Assembly: GCF_002407205.1 (NCBI RefSeq)
Contig: NZ_CP023548.1
Coordinates: 2,132,501-2,196,500 of the forward strand
Direction: 5' to 3'
DNA: 64,000 nucleotides
Source: Rhodobacter sp. CZR27
Lineage (GTDB): Bacteria; Pseudomonadota; Alphaproteobacteria; Rhodobacterales; Rhodobacteraceae
Under the pieces are notes generated by a model. That model ran no database searches and had not been told where the DNA came from. It saw nothing but the letters and a program-made list of their open reading frames with translations. The position numbers and the translations under genes were made by a program. This document shows, one piece after another, positions 7,867-16,315 of this stretch; positions within the stretch are counted from its first letter, which is position 1; every line of letters starts with the position of its first letter.

Positions 7867-10226
7867 AGCAGTTCGGATTCCGCATCGCCGACAGCGATCC
7901 GCGCATCGAACCGCCCGCGGCGGTTCCCGCGGAAACGATCGACCTGTCGCGCCTGTTCAGTGCGGCGCGCCGGCAGCGGCGCGTGGTGATGCTGTCAACC
8001 GCGGTCAGCCTGTGCCTCGGCCTCGTCTATCTGGCCACCACGCCCAAGATTTTCGTCGCCGGCTCGACGGTGCTTCTGGCGGGCAAGGTCAGCCGCTCGA
8101 TCGAGGAGGTCTCGTCCATCGATTCAAGCGCCTCCGAGAACGCGCTGGAAAGCGCGCAGGAGGTGATCCGCTCGCAGCCGGTGGCACTGGCCGTGGTGGA
8201 CATGCTGAACCTGACGGAAAACGAGTCGTTCCTGAACCAGCCGGTGTCCCTGCTCGAAACGGTGGTCGACGGCGGCAAGGAAATCGTCCGGGCGCCGATC
8301 CGCATGATCAGCCCGTCGCCGCCCTCGGTCGAGCCGGGCCCGCCGCCCACGCCCGAGCAGATCGCCGAGCGCAAGCGCCAGCTGATCGCCACCGCCCTCT
8401 CGCGCACCATCGAGGTCCAGCGCGTCGGACGGTCGAGCGTGTTCGCGATCGGCTATGCCTCGCATGATCCCGTCCTCGCGTCGAAGGTGGCCAATGCCTA
8501 TGCCGAGGCCTATGTCTCGGACCTGCTGAACGCGAACTACGACGCCACAGAGCGCACCACGGCGTGGCTGCGCGACCGGCTCGAGGCGCTTCAGGCCTCG
8601 GCCCGCGAAGCGGCGGTCGAGGCGGAGGTCTTCCGGTCCGAGAACGGCCTCGTGTCCACGCGCGGCGCGCTGATCACCGAGGAGAACGTCTCGACGCTGA
8701 ACGAGGATCTGGCCGTCTCGGTGACCGAGGCCGCGCGGGCCCAGGCACTGATGAAGACCTACGAGAGCATCCTCAACCGCGGCCCCGAGGCCTTCCTGTC
8801 CGACCGCTCATCGGGCTTTGCGCTGCAGGGCAACGAACGGCTGATCGAGATGCAGGACCAGCTGTCCGCGCTGTCGGCACGGCTTGACCGGATCGAGCGC
8901 GACTTCGGCAACGACCATCCGCAGGCCGTGCGCCTGCGCGAGCAGGTCTCGGCCCAGACCAACGTCCTGTTCGGCGAGGTCCGCCGCCTGCACGAGGAGG
9001 CGCGCGGCTCCTACAACGTCGCGAATGCGCAGGTGCAGGCCCTGCGCGAAAGCCTGGGCCTCGCGGTGGACGTGAACTCCGAGGCGGGCCGCAAGCAGGT
9101 GCAGCTCAAGTCGCTCGAACAGCGCGCCGAGACGCTGCAGACGCTGTATCAGACCTTCCTGACCCGCTTCCAGGAGATCGACCAGCAGAAGAGCTTCCCG
9201 ATCTCGAACGTCCGCATCCTTGCCAAGGCCGACATTCCCCTGACCCCCGCGGCACCCAGCACGATGCGGGTGCTGGCGGCGATGATCGTGCTTGGCCTGA
9301 TGGCAGGCGCGGCGATCGCGGCCTTCCGGGAATGGCGTGACCGGTTCCTGCGCACCGGCGAGGACGTGCAGAACGACCTCGGCCAGCGGTTCCTGGGCTA
9401 CCTGCCGCATTTCGATGCCGCCAACGGCGCGCCGCAACTCTCGCGGCAGGCGCGCAACGCTCCGCTGAAGCTGAGCGAGCCGGTGCCCGGCATGCCGGTG
9501 GTGCGCAAGCCGATCCATGCGCTGCAGCACCCGCGCTCGCATTATGCCGAGACGCTGCGCAACATCCGCTTCTCCTCGGAGGTGAGCCTTGCCGGCAAGT
9601 CGCAGATCGTGCTGGGCATCACCTCGATCCGCCCGGGCGAGGGCAAGTCCTCGGTCGCGCTGAACCTTGCCGCGGTGATGGCGGCGTCGGGCAATTCGGT
9701 GCTGCTGATCGACACCGACCCGCGCAACCCCGGCCTCAGCCGCAGGCTGGGCCTGACGCGCGGCGTGGGCCTGGTCGAGGCGGCGCTGGGCCGCGCCGAC
9801 TGGACCAAGGCGCTGCGGGTGATCGGCGACAGCGGCGTGCACCTGCTGCCCTGCGTCACGCCGGGCATGATGACCCATTCGAGCGAGATGCTCGGCTCCA
9901 AGGGCATGCGGCAGCTTCTGGCCGCGGCCCGCGCCCGCTACAGCCACGTGATCCTCGACCTTGCGCCGCTGGGGCCGGTGGTCGATGCGCGTGTGGTGGT
10001 GCCGCTGGTCGACCAGATCGTCATGGTCGCGGAATGGGGCAAGACGCCGAAGGCGCTGGTGCGCGAGACGCTGATGAACGAGCCGGCGCTGATGGAGAAG
10101 ACCCTTGGCGTCGTGCTGAACAAGGTCGACATGACCACGCTGCGCGACTACGTGTCCGAGACCGGGGGCGAGCATTACTACGAGGAATACGGCGATTATT
10201 TCTCGGGCCGTTCCAACCCTGCCTGA
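7863..10226 (+). CDS. exoP: Polysaccharide co-polymerase and tyrosine autokinase (ExoP/Wzc type)
   Basis: A 787-aa inner-membrane protein controlling export and chain length of the exopolysaccharide. An N-terminal membrane segment (about residues 40-60) precedes a long periplasmic coiled-coil region. A second membrane segment lies near residue 475. The cytoplasmic BY-kinase domain has Walker A RPGEGKSS near residue 590, Walker A' LLIDTDPRNPG near 615-625, and a Tyr cluster (YYEEYGDYF) close to the C-terminus, the usual autophosphorylation site. The start is a TTG overlapping the exoM stop, backed by GAGGAG six bases upstream. It is the last gene of the galU-exoLAMP run. Confidence 0.92.
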   Translation: MKQFGFRIADSDPRIEPPAAVPAETIDLSRLFSAARRQRRVVMLSTAVSLCLGLVYLATTPKIFVAGSTVLLAGKVSRSIEEVSSIDSSASENALESAQEVIRSQPVALAVVDMLNLTENESFLNQPVSLLETVVDGGKEIVRAPIRMISPSPPSVEPGPPPTPEQIAERKRQLIATALSRTIEVQRVGRSSVFAIGYASHDPVLASKVANAYAEAYVSDLLNANYDATERTTAWLRDRLEALQASAREAAVEAEVFRSENGLVSTRGALITEENVSTLNEDLAVSVTEAARAQALMKTYESILNRGPEAFLSDRSSGFALQGNERLIEMQDQLSALSARLDRIERDFGNDHPQAVRLREQVSAQTNVLFGEVRRLHEEARGSYNVANAQVQALRESLGLAVDVNSEAGRKQVQLKSLEQRAETLQTLYQTFLTRFQEIDQQKSFPISNVRILAKADIPLTPAAPSTMRVLAAMIVLGLMAGAAIAAFREWRDRFLRTGEDVQNDLGQRFLGYLPHFDAANGAPQLSRQARNAPLKLSEPVPGMPVVRKPIHALQHPRSHYAETLRNIRFSSEVSLAGKSQIVLGITSIRPGEGKSSVALNLAAVMAASGNSVLLIDTDPRNPGLSRRLGLTRGVGLVEAALGRADWTKALRVIGDSGVHLLPCVTPGMMTHSSEMLGSKGMRQLLAAARARYSHVILDLAPLGPVVDARVVVPLVDQIVMVAEWGKTPKALVRETLMNEPALMEKTLGVVLNKVDMTTLRDYVSETGGEHYYEEYGDYFSGRSNPA

Positions 10227-10279
10227 GGGGGCCGGCACCCGCCTGCGGGGATTCATGGGGCTGCGTTGAGCTGTCCCAT

Positions 10280-10307
10280 TTGAATTCGGCAGGTTCCTGC
10301 CTATCTA
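10280..10307 (+). promoter_or_regulatory. Candidate sigma-70-type promoter with palindrome in the spacer
   Basis: TTGAAT at 10280-10285 and TATCTA at 10302-10307 are separated by 16 bases. The spacer contains the inverted repeat GGCAGG-TT-CCTGCC at 10288-10301, placed where a repressor could block RNA polymerase. It lies about 45 bases upstream of the small membrane-protein gene at 10353. This is inferred from sequence only. Confidence 0.45.
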
Positions 10308-10316
10308 GGAGAGACA

Positions 10317-10337
10317 GGCGCAACTAACGGTTGCGCC
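10317..10337 (+). promoter_or_regulatory. Hairpin in the leader of the small membrane-protein gene
   Basis: Perfect 8-bp stem GGCGCAAC (10317-10324) with GTTGCGCC (10330-10337) and a 5-base TAACG loop. It falls just downstream of the candidate promoter and 15 bases before the ATG at 10353. No T-run follows, so it is not a standard terminator. It could stabilise or regulate the leader, or be the end of the exoP transcript. Confidence 0.5.
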
Positions 10338-10352
10338 GCTCGGAGTGGGCAG

Positions 10353-10610
10353 ATGCGCGTTGCAGCCTTTTCGATCGGCATGGTGGGTTCGGCGGCAGGG
10401 GTTGGCGTCCTGGCGCTGTGGTCCGGGTTTTCGGGCTGGGCCGTGGCAGGGCTTGTTGCCGCGACGATGGTGCTGGCCCAGGTGCTCTATCTCGCCCTGA
10501 TCCTGCTGATGATCCGGGAAGAGAGCGACCGCCGCCAGCCCGCGGATCCCGCCAAGGCCCCGGCCGAGACGATCCTTCAGATCCGCGAACCGCACCAGCC
10601 GAATGTCTGA
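10353..10610 (+). CDS. Small two-helix membrane protein, possible ExoX/SyrA-type EPS repressor
   Basis: An 85-aa protein with two hydrophobic helices (about residues 4-24 and 29-53), followed by a charged, Pro-rich cytoplasmic tail. Size, topology and position beside exoP resemble the ExoX/SyrA family of small exopolysaccharide production repressors, which act against ExoY-type glycosyltransferases. This is a resemblance of pattern, not a confident homology. It has its own candidate promoter, palindrome and leader hairpin, separating it from the exoP operon. Its stop codon lies two bases from the 3' end of the lasso exporter gene on the other strand. Confidence 0.6.
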   Translation: MRVAAFSIGMVGSAAGVGVLALWSGFSGWAVAGLVAATMVLAQVLYLALILLMIREESDRRQPADPAKAPAETILQIREPHQPNV

Positions 10611-10612
10611 GA

Positions 10613-12463
10613 TCAGCCGCCCTGCAGGGCACGGGGGCGAAGGTCCGCCCCTTCATGGGCGAACATCCGCGCCAGATGGCCGCCGCTGCGCATGAGGTCC
10701 GCCATGCGGCCCTCTTCCACCACGCGCCCGCCGTCGAGCGTATAGACCCGGTCGGCGAAGGCCACCATCGAGGGGCGGTGCGCGATCGTCAGCACCGTCA
10801 TGCGACCCGCCCGCCGCATCAGCGCATCGGCCACGATCTTCTGGCTTTCCCAGTCGAGCGCGCTGGTCGCCTCGTCGAGGATCAGCACCGAGGGCTTGCG
10901 AAGGAAGGCGCGGGCCAGCGCGATCCGCTGGCGCTCGCCGCCCGAAAGCAGCGTGCCGCGGTCGCCGACCCGGGTGTCCAGCCCCGCGGGCAGCGCCGCG
11001 ACGAAGCGGTCGGCCGCCGCATCGGCAAGCGCAAGGCGAAGGTCCTCGTCGGTCGCGGAAGGGGCCACGATCTTCAGGTTGGCGCGGATCGTGTCGTGCA
11101 GCAGAAAGGTCTCCTGCGGGACATAGGCCAGATGCTCGCGCCAGCCGCGCCGCTCGGCCTCGGTGAGTTCGCGCCCGTCGACGAGGAAGCGGCCGGACTC
11201 GGGCCGGATCAGGCCCATGACGATATCCGCCACCGTACTCTTGCCGGCGCCGGACGGGCCGATCAGCGCGGTGGCCTCGCCGATCCGCAGGCGAATCGTG
11301 CAATCGGTCAGGGCTGCCTCGTCGCTGCCCTCGCGGTGCCGGTAGGTCACGCGGTCCAGCAGGATCTCGCCCTGCGGCGCGGGCACGGGAACCGAGGCGA
11401 AGCCGGTGCCGCCCTCGCGGTTCGCCTCGAGCCGGGACTGCAGGTCGACGACGCGCCACCAGGCCGACAGGTCCACCAGCAGCGCCTGCACCTGCCCCTG
11501 AAGTCCCTGGAAGCGCGGCGTGACCCGCATCAGGATCACCAGCAGCACGATCATCTGCGCCATTTCCAGCCCGGCGACGCGCAGCGACAGCAGCACGAAG
11601 CCCGCCGCCCCCACCGCCAGCGCAACCTGGAACAGCCCGTTGCCAAGCGCATTCCTGCGCACATAGTCGCGCGCATCGGCCTTGGTTGTGTCCAGCGTGC
11701 GCTCGAACTGCGCGACGTGGTGCGGCTCCTGGTTCATGCTGCGCGCGGTCTTCAGCCCCGAGATGAATTCGGACACCAGCCGCGCCTGCACGGTGCGCGC
11801 CGCCTGGATGCGCTGGCCGTAGCGCTGCGCGAGGCGCCGGTAGGGTTTCAGCAGCAGCAGCGCCGTCAGCCCGAAGCAGAAGGCGAACAGCGTCATCGGC
11901 ACCGAGACCGCAAGGCACAGCAGGAAGTAGATCACCAGCCCGACGAGGATCTGCATCAGGTTCAGCGCGACGAAGCCGCAGAAGTTGATGCGGTCGATCT
12001 CGCCGGTCAGGGCGTGCTCCAGATCGGCGCGGCGCATCCGCACCACGGTCTCCCACCGGGCCGAGGCCACGGCCGAGAACAGGTCCGCCCGGGTCGAATT
12101 GGCGAAATCGTTCAGGAGATCCGACAGATAGACGGCCTTCACCCGATTGAACACCGCCTGTAGCGCGACAAGCCCCACGATGGCCGACAGCAGGACCGCA
12201 AGGCCGATGGTCACGTCGGGCAGCTGCCAGCCGAGCAGCGACCGGCCCCCGAGATCGATGGCGTAGTCGGGTCCTCCCCTGCTGGCGAGGCCTAGGACCG
12301 GCAGCAGCAGCAGGATCGAGATGCCCTCGGTGAGGTTGCCGAGGACAAGGAACGTCAGCGCGATCCCCAGCCGCCGGCGGCCGAACCGCGTCATCGCCCG
12401 CAGAAGCGCGAGCGTGCTGCGCAGGCCCTCGGCGGGCGTGGCGGCGGTCGGATCGTCGGTCAT
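10613..12463 (-). CDS. Lasso-peptide ABC exporter (D protein)
   Basis: A 616-aa fused ABC transporter. The N-terminal half has about six membrane helices (residues 1-330), and the C-terminal half is the ATPase with Walker A GPSGAGKST near residue 400, signature LSGGERQRIALARAF, and Walker B VLILDEATSALD. It is the last gene of the lasso operon and overlaps the kinase gene by ATGA. In lasso clusters this protein (McjD type) pumps the mature peptide out and gives self-immunity. No N-terminal C39 peptidase domain is present, which fits a pathway with a separate leader peptidase (B2). Confidence 0.88.
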   Translation of the reverse strand: MTDDPTAATPAEGLRSTLALLRAMTRFGRRRLGIALTFLVLGNLTEGISILLLLPVLGLASRGGPDYAIDLGGRSLLGWQLPDVTIGLAVLLSAIVGLVALQAVFNRVKAVYLSDLLNDFANSTRADLFSAVASARWETVVRMRRADLEHALTGEIDRINFCGFVALNLMQILVGLVIYFLLCLAVSVPMTLFAFCFGLTALLLLKPYRRLAQRYGQRIQAARTVQARLVSEFISGLKTARSMNQEPHHVAQFERTLDTTKADARDYVRRNALGNGLFQVALAVGAAGFVLLSLRVAGLEMAQMIVLLVILMRVTPRFQGLQGQVQALLVDLSAWWRVVDLQSRLEANREGGTGFASVPVPAPQGEILLDRVTYRHREGSDEAALTDCTIRLRIGEATALIGPSGAGKSTVADIVMGLIRPESGRFLVDGRELTEAERRGWREHLAYVPQETFLLHDTIRANLKIVAPSATDEDLRLALADAAADRFVAALPAGLDTRVGDRGTLLSGGERQRIALARAFLRKPSVLILDEATSALDWESQKIVADALMRRAGRMTVLTIAHRPSMVAFADRVYTLDGGRVVEEGRMADLMRSGGHLARMFAHEGADLRPRALQGG

Positions 12464-13395
12464 CGGCCCGCCCCGGCGTCGGCCTCGATCAGCGCCACCA
12501 CGTCCGGCAGCCGCTCGAGGCTTCCCGGCACGATCAGCCGGTGCAGCACGCCGCTTGCGGCCAGCGCCGCGGCCTGCCGCAGGTGACGACCGCCCGCGGT
12601 CCCGTTCAGCACTCCGCTGCCGAAGCGCGTGACATAGGCGAAGCGCAGCGCCAGCGGCAGCGCATCGGGCAGCGGAATGGGGATGACGGCCGGATCTGCC
12701 CCTGCCGGCCCGCGTTCGAGCAGGTAGATGCGGGCCAGGGGCGGCCGCCCCCGCTCGAACCGTCGCGGCAGCAGGACGCGCCCCTTTTCCGGCACCTCGG
12801 GCACCGGCGGGCGATGCACGGCATCGGGCACGTCGAGGCTTGCCGCGGCGGCCGCGGACAGCTTCACCTGCGGGAAGCCGGGCCGCAGCGCAAGATCGGC
12901 ATCTACCGCGACGATGTCATCGGCGACCAGCGGATGCCCCGCGCGGATCAGGGCCGTCGCTGTGGTGGACTTGCCGGCCCCCTTGTCGCCCATCATCACC
13001 ACGCCACGGCCGGCCACCGACACGGCGCTGGCGTGCAGCGTGAACAGACCCATCTGCTCCAGCGCCAGCGCAAGGACGGAGCCGAGCAGCGGATAGGCGA
13101 TGAGATCCTCCGACACCCCCGGATGCGGGCTTGCGGTGATGCGCCCCGGCTCGATCCGGAAGCCGCCGACCGTCTGCCACCAGAGCTCGGCCAGATCCGG
13201 CGCGAAGCGGGTGCGGAAGGCGCCCTCGCCCGGCAGGTCCTCCAGCGCGGCGCGCGACACCGTCAGGTCGGCGGGGTGATCGCCGTCGAGCGGTTCAAGT
13301 TCCGGCAGATCCACGTCAGATCGCACGGCAAGGCCATAGGCGGTCCGAAGCCCGGCGACGGCGGGGCGGAAGGCGCGCGGCTGTTCGGCCGTCAT
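12460..13395 (-). CDS. HPr-kinase-like lasso-peptide kinase (K)
   Basis: A 311-aa protein with the core of HPr kinase/phosphorylase. It has a P-loop GDKGAGKST near residues 134-142, preceded by LHASAVSV, then LVADDIVAVD, the acidic motif of the family. True HPr kinases carry an additional N-terminal regulatory domain and act with a PTS. Here the gene overlaps the cyclase and exporter genes by ATGA on both sides. Homologues in paeninodin-type clusters phosphorylate the side chain of the C-terminal Ser of the lasso precursor. The precursor in this cluster ends in Ser, so that is the predicted substrate. Confidence 0.85.
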   Translation of the reverse strand: MTAEQPRAFRPAVAGLRTAYGLAVRSDVDLPELEPLDGDHPADLTVSRAALEDLPGEGAFRTRFAPDLAELWWQTVGGFRIEPGRITASPHPGVSEDLIAYPLLGSVLALALEQMGLFTLHASAVSVAGRGVVMMGDKGAGKSTTATALIRAGHPLVADDIVAVDADLALRPGFPQVKLSAAAAASLDVPDAVHRPPVPEVPEKGRVLLPRRFERGRPPLARIYLLERGPAGADPAVIPIPLPDALPLALRFAYVTRFGSGVLNGTAGGRHLRQAAALAASGVLHRLIVPGSLERLPDVVALIEADAGAGR

Positions 13396-15266
13396 GCGGG
13401 TGTCCTCTGGTCCAGACGCGCGTCGGCCGGGCTTGTCGTGCGGCGCAGCCACCGGTCCAGCACAAGAACGCGGATGATCTCCTGCAGCGCCCCGGCATCC
13501 ACCTCGCCGGTCCGCAGGCGGCCGGCTCCCTCGCGGATGGTGCCGAGGTCGGCATATTCCGCCACCGGGCCGGGATCGGCGCCAAGCAGCCGCGCCAGAT
13601 CTCCGTCCCGCCCTGCCAGCAGGCGGGCGCGGACATGGGCGGTGAAATCGCTCTTCCCGATGCGCAGGCGGACCGCCTCGGGCAGGACACCGCGGGTCGC
13701 GTCGCGCAGCAGCGCCCTCGCCATCCCGTCGTGGAACTTTGCCGAGCATGGCTGCGCCACGCAATGTTCCACCACCCGCCGGTCGAGGAAGGGATAGAGC
13801 GGCACGACATTCCGACAGGCCGCGGCGCGGTCGAGGATCTCGAGCGCGGTGGCAAAGCGGGGGGCGGTCAGCAGGCCGATGTGCTGTCGCATGTCGACGG
13901 TCGCACCCGGCGGCGGGGTGGCCGCGGCCTTGCGGACGCGGTCGACAAGGTCGGTCCGCGCCACCAGATCCGCATGCACCGCGCGCCGCCATGCGGTGCG
14001 GTCGATCTCTGCACGGCTCAGGCGGCGGGCCGCGGCGCGCAACCAACGCGAGCGGGCACCCTGCACCACCGAGCGCAGGAAGATGTCGCGCCTCGGATCG
14101 CCGCCCAGCGCGGAGGCGGCCCGCGTCGCCGACCACAGCGCCCGCCACTGCCCCTCGCCCGCCAGTTCCGCCAGACGCGACAGCCCGAACGAGATCACCT
14201 CGTCCCCGCCATGGCCGTCGATCAGCCCGCGCAGCCCGGCCTCGGCCGCCGCCCGATAGAGCGAACGCGAGGTCGGAAGGTTGGGCGCGAAGAACGGCGT
14301 TCCCTGCTCGGCCAGAAGCTCGTCGATCCCGCCGTCCAGCGTGTCGACGTCGATCCAGATCGGGCGGAAGCGGCCGGCAGCATGCACCTTCGCGATCCAT
14401 TCGCATTCGTCGATCTCGGGATAGCGGTCGAACTTCATCGAGATCGTCGGCAGCGGCGCAGCGGAATGGCGCGAGGCGAGCACCGAGAGCGTGCTGGAAT
14501 CGAGCCCGCCGCTGAGCATCGCGCCCACCGGGCCGTTTCGCATGCGGACAAGCACTGCCTGGTCGAGTTCCTCGAGCAGCGCCTCGGGCGGGTCGGCCAT
14601 CGACTTCGGCTCCGGGTTCAACTCCCAGTAGCGCCGGGTCTCGATCCGGCCGTTCTCGACCAGCAGCATGTGCGCCGGTTCAAGGCGGCTGACCCCGCGG
14701 TGGATGGTCCGGCTCGCGCTGGTCGGCTGGCCCGACAGGAATTCGGCGATCCAGATTTCGTCAAGGGGGGGCGTGCTGGCCGGGAACGCCGCCAGCAGCG
14801 CCCCGGCATCCGAAGCGGCCGCCACCACCTGCGGCGTCGCCCGGAAAAGGAACGGGCGCACGCCGAAACGGTCGCGCAGGCCCAGCAGCCGCCCGGCGGC
14901 GGGGTCCCACAGCACCAGCGCGAAATCCCCGTCGAGGTGCTGCGGCAGGTCGAGGCCCCAGCGGTCGTAGGCGGCAAGCACCACCACCCCGTCCGGCACG
15001 TCGGAGAGCCCGAGGCGCGCCCGCAGGTCGGCGGCATTGTCGAGCCGCACCGTGCCCGAGAGGATCGGGCCGCCCGCCCGGCGCTGCCATGGCCCGCCGC
15101 TGCCGGCATCGTCCTGCGCGGTCTGGCCGAGCGCAACGCCGCCGGCGGCGAGGACGGTCCGCCCATGCGCGCCGCGCTGCTGCATGGCTGCCAGCATGGC
15201 CTGCGTGCGGGCCTTCGCATCCGCCGGGTCGCCCCCCAGCGCCATGAAAGCCGCGAAACCGCTCAT
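13392..15266 (-). CDS. Lasso-peptide cyclase (C), asparagine-synthetase-like
   Basis: A 624-aa homologue of asparagine synthetase B. The N-terminal glutaminase-like domain begins MSGFAAF and lacks the Cys2 nucleophile needed to hydrolyse glutamine. The C-terminal ATP-pyrophosphatase domain has the PP-loop MLSGGLDSSTLS near residue 250 and a DGHGGDE block. This pattern is typical of lasso cyclases (McjC/LarC), which adenylate an Asp or Glu side chain so that the core's first amino group attacks it. The expected substrate acid is Asp9 of the core. ATGA overlaps link it to B2 upstream and the kinase downstream. Confidence 0.88.
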   Translation of the reverse strand: MSGFAAFMALGGDPADAKARTQAMLAAMQQRGAHGRTVLAAGGVALGQTAQDDAGSGGPWQRRAGGPILSGTVRLDNAADLRARLGLSDVPDGVVVLAAYDRWGLDLPQHLDGDFALVLWDPAAGRLLGLRDRFGVRPFLFRATPQVVAAASDAGALLAAFPASTPPLDEIWIAEFLSGQPTSASRTIHRGVSRLEPAHMLLVENGRIETRRYWELNPEPKSMADPPEALLEELDQAVLVRMRNGPVGAMLSGGLDSSTLSVLASRHSAAPLPTISMKFDRYPEIDECEWIAKVHAAGRFRPIWIDVDTLDGGIDELLAEQGTPFFAPNLPTSRSLYRAAAEAGLRGLIDGHGGDEVISFGLSRLAELAGEGQWRALWSATRAASALGGDPRRDIFLRSVVQGARSRWLRAAARRLSRAEIDRTAWRRAVHADLVARTDLVDRVRKAAATPPPGATVDMRQHIGLLTAPRFATALEILDRAAACRNVVPLYPFLDRRVVEHCVAQPCSAKFHDGMARALLRDATRGVLPEAVRLRIGKSDFTAHVRARLLAGRDGDLARLLGADPGPVAEYADLGTIREGAGRLRTGEVDAGALQEIIRVLVLDRWLRRTTSPADARLDQRTPA

Positions 15267-15736
15267 GGGCCGGTTCCTGCCGAGACGTCGTGCGCCGCAT
15301 CGGCCCGCCCGGCGCTGTCGTAGTCGAGCAGCGGGCGATGGATGCCATAGTCGGCGGCGCTTCCGCCCAGCGCGATGACATTGCCCGACAGCAGCCAGGC
15401 ATGCGGACGGAAGTCGGCCTCGCCCCCACCCGGCAACGAGATCCTGACCGTCGAGACATAGCCACGACGCGCCAGAAGCCGCTGGCCCGCCAGCGCCTGC
15501 GTGAGACAGGTCGCCCCGGGAACCAGCCGGGATGCCGCCGAGACCGACCACGCCACCCGGCGCAACTCGGCCGCGGGTGCCTCGGCCTCGGCACCAAGGG
15601 CGGCCGTCGCGGCCCGCACGGCGTCGGTGCGGCGCCGCGCGATCGCAAGGCGGATCCGCAGCACCGTCTGCAGGGCATCGGCCAGCGCGACGACCTCGCG
15701 CGGCTTCAGGGTCAGGATGCGCCGGAGACGCCGCAT
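15263..15736 (-). CDS. Lasso-peptide leader peptidase (B2), transglutaminase-like
   Basis: A 157-aa protein of the lasso B2 family. These are cysteine proteases with a transglutaminase-like fold that cut the leader two residues after the conserved Thr. Cys77 lies in GATCLTQALAGQRLLARRG and His112 in FRPHAWLLSGNVIALGG, the two signature blocks of the family. The N-terminal half is basic and helical. It has the stand-alone B2 form, so the recognition domain is encoded separately by the B1 gene 12 bases upstream. It overlaps the cyclase gene by ATGA. Confidence 0.9.
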   Translation of the reverse strand: MRRLRRILTLKPREVVALADALQTVLRIRLAIARRRTDAVRAATAALGAEAEAPAAELRRVAWSVSAASRLVPGATCLTQALAGQRLLARRGYVSTVRISLPGGGEADFRPHAWLLSGNVIALGGSAADYGIHRPLLDYDSAGRADAAHDVSAGTGP

Positions 15737-15748
15737 GAGGCTTGCCCT

Positions 15749-16009
15749 TCAGGTAAGCGTGACCAGACGATTTGCGGCAAGGTCATCGACCAGCCGGCGG
15801 ATGTCGCCCTCGCACCGCTCGTGGTCGATCCGGTAGCGTTCCGCGACGCGATCGACGATCTCGGCCAGGGTCACCGGCCGATCCAGCATGGACCAGACGA
15901 ATTCGCCCACGGAGTTCATGCTGTAGTAGGAATTGCTGTTGGTGTCGAAAATGGCGATCCCGTCGCCGAATGCGCAGGGAATGCAGCCGGATGCTGCCCT
16001 GATGGTCAA
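15749..16009 (-). CDS. RRE / PqqD-like leader-binding protein (B1)
   Basis: An 86-aa protein of the PqqD-like RiPP recognition element fold. The strand pattern IAIFDTNSNSYYSMNSVGEFVW is followed by a helical IVDRVAERYRIDHERCEGDIRRLVDDL. B1 proteins bind the leader motif YxxPxLxxxG and deliver the precursor to B2. The start is a TTG at 16009, chosen because AAGGA lies 8 bases upstream. The start context resembles that of the precursor gene (AGGATATT before a non-ATG start). An alternative internal start would cut the first strand. Confidence 0.85.
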   Translation of the reverse strand: MTIRAASGCIPCAFGDGIAIFDTNSNSYYSMNSVGEFVWSMLDRPVTLAEIVDRVAERYRIDHERCEGDIRRLVDDLAANRLVTLT

Positions 16010-16039
16010 TGTGAATATCCTTGAAGAACAGGCAATGGC

Positions 16040-16063
16040 CGAGGCGGCCTTGCAACCGCCTCG
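16040..16063 (-). terminator. Hairpin between precursor and B1, probable attenuator
   Basis: Perfect 8-bp stem CGAGGCGG (16040-16047) with CCGCCTCG (16056-16063) and an 8-base loop, 30 bases after the precursor stop codon and before the B1 start. Only a weak T-rich stretch follows in the direction of transcription. RiPP operons often keep such partial terminators after the precursor gene, so more precursor than enzyme is made. It could equally protect the 3' end of a short precursor mRNA. Confidence 0.55.
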
Positions 16064-16093
16064 ACCCCTGCTGTGACGTCCCGACGCGAAGGA

Positions 16094-16246
16094 TCAGGAG
16101 AAGGTGATGTCTTCCACCGGGGTGCCGCGCGGGAAGCTTGCGTCAAGGACGCTGCCCGTGCTCGCACCGTGAGTCATCATTTCCAGCGTTCCGTGAACGC
16201 GCAGCACCGGGGTCTCGTAAACAGGGTTTTGGATGTTGTTTGCCAC
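16094..16246 (-). CDS. Lasso-peptide precursor (A)
   Basis: Predicted 50-aa precursor. The leader carries YETPVLRVHG, an exact match to the YxxPxLxxxG motif read by RRE/B1 proteins, and ends MMTH with Thr at position -2. The core therefore starts GASTGSVLD and has 24 residues: Gly1 and Asp9 would close a nine-residue ring, the tail begins ASFPRG, and the C-terminus is DITFS. The start chosen is the GTG at 16246, because GAGGA (16255-16259) lies 8 bases upstream. ATGs at 16264 and 16291 would give 56 and 65 aa but lack such a site. The terminal Ser suits the kinase encoded in the operon. Confidence 0.88.
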   Translation of the reverse strand: MANNIQNPVYETPVLRVHGTLEMMTHGASTGSVLDASFPRGTPVEDITFS

Positions 16247-16315
16247 GTCAAATATCCTCAGCATAAGGTAGCGGGGATGGCACTGGGCCAAACGTCAGCC
16301 TGTGTGCGGACGGGC

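Noticed and set aside
10331..12163. 610-codon plus-strand frame over the exporter gene
   Set aside because: Antisense shadow; the exporter frame on the minus strand has all ABC motifs.
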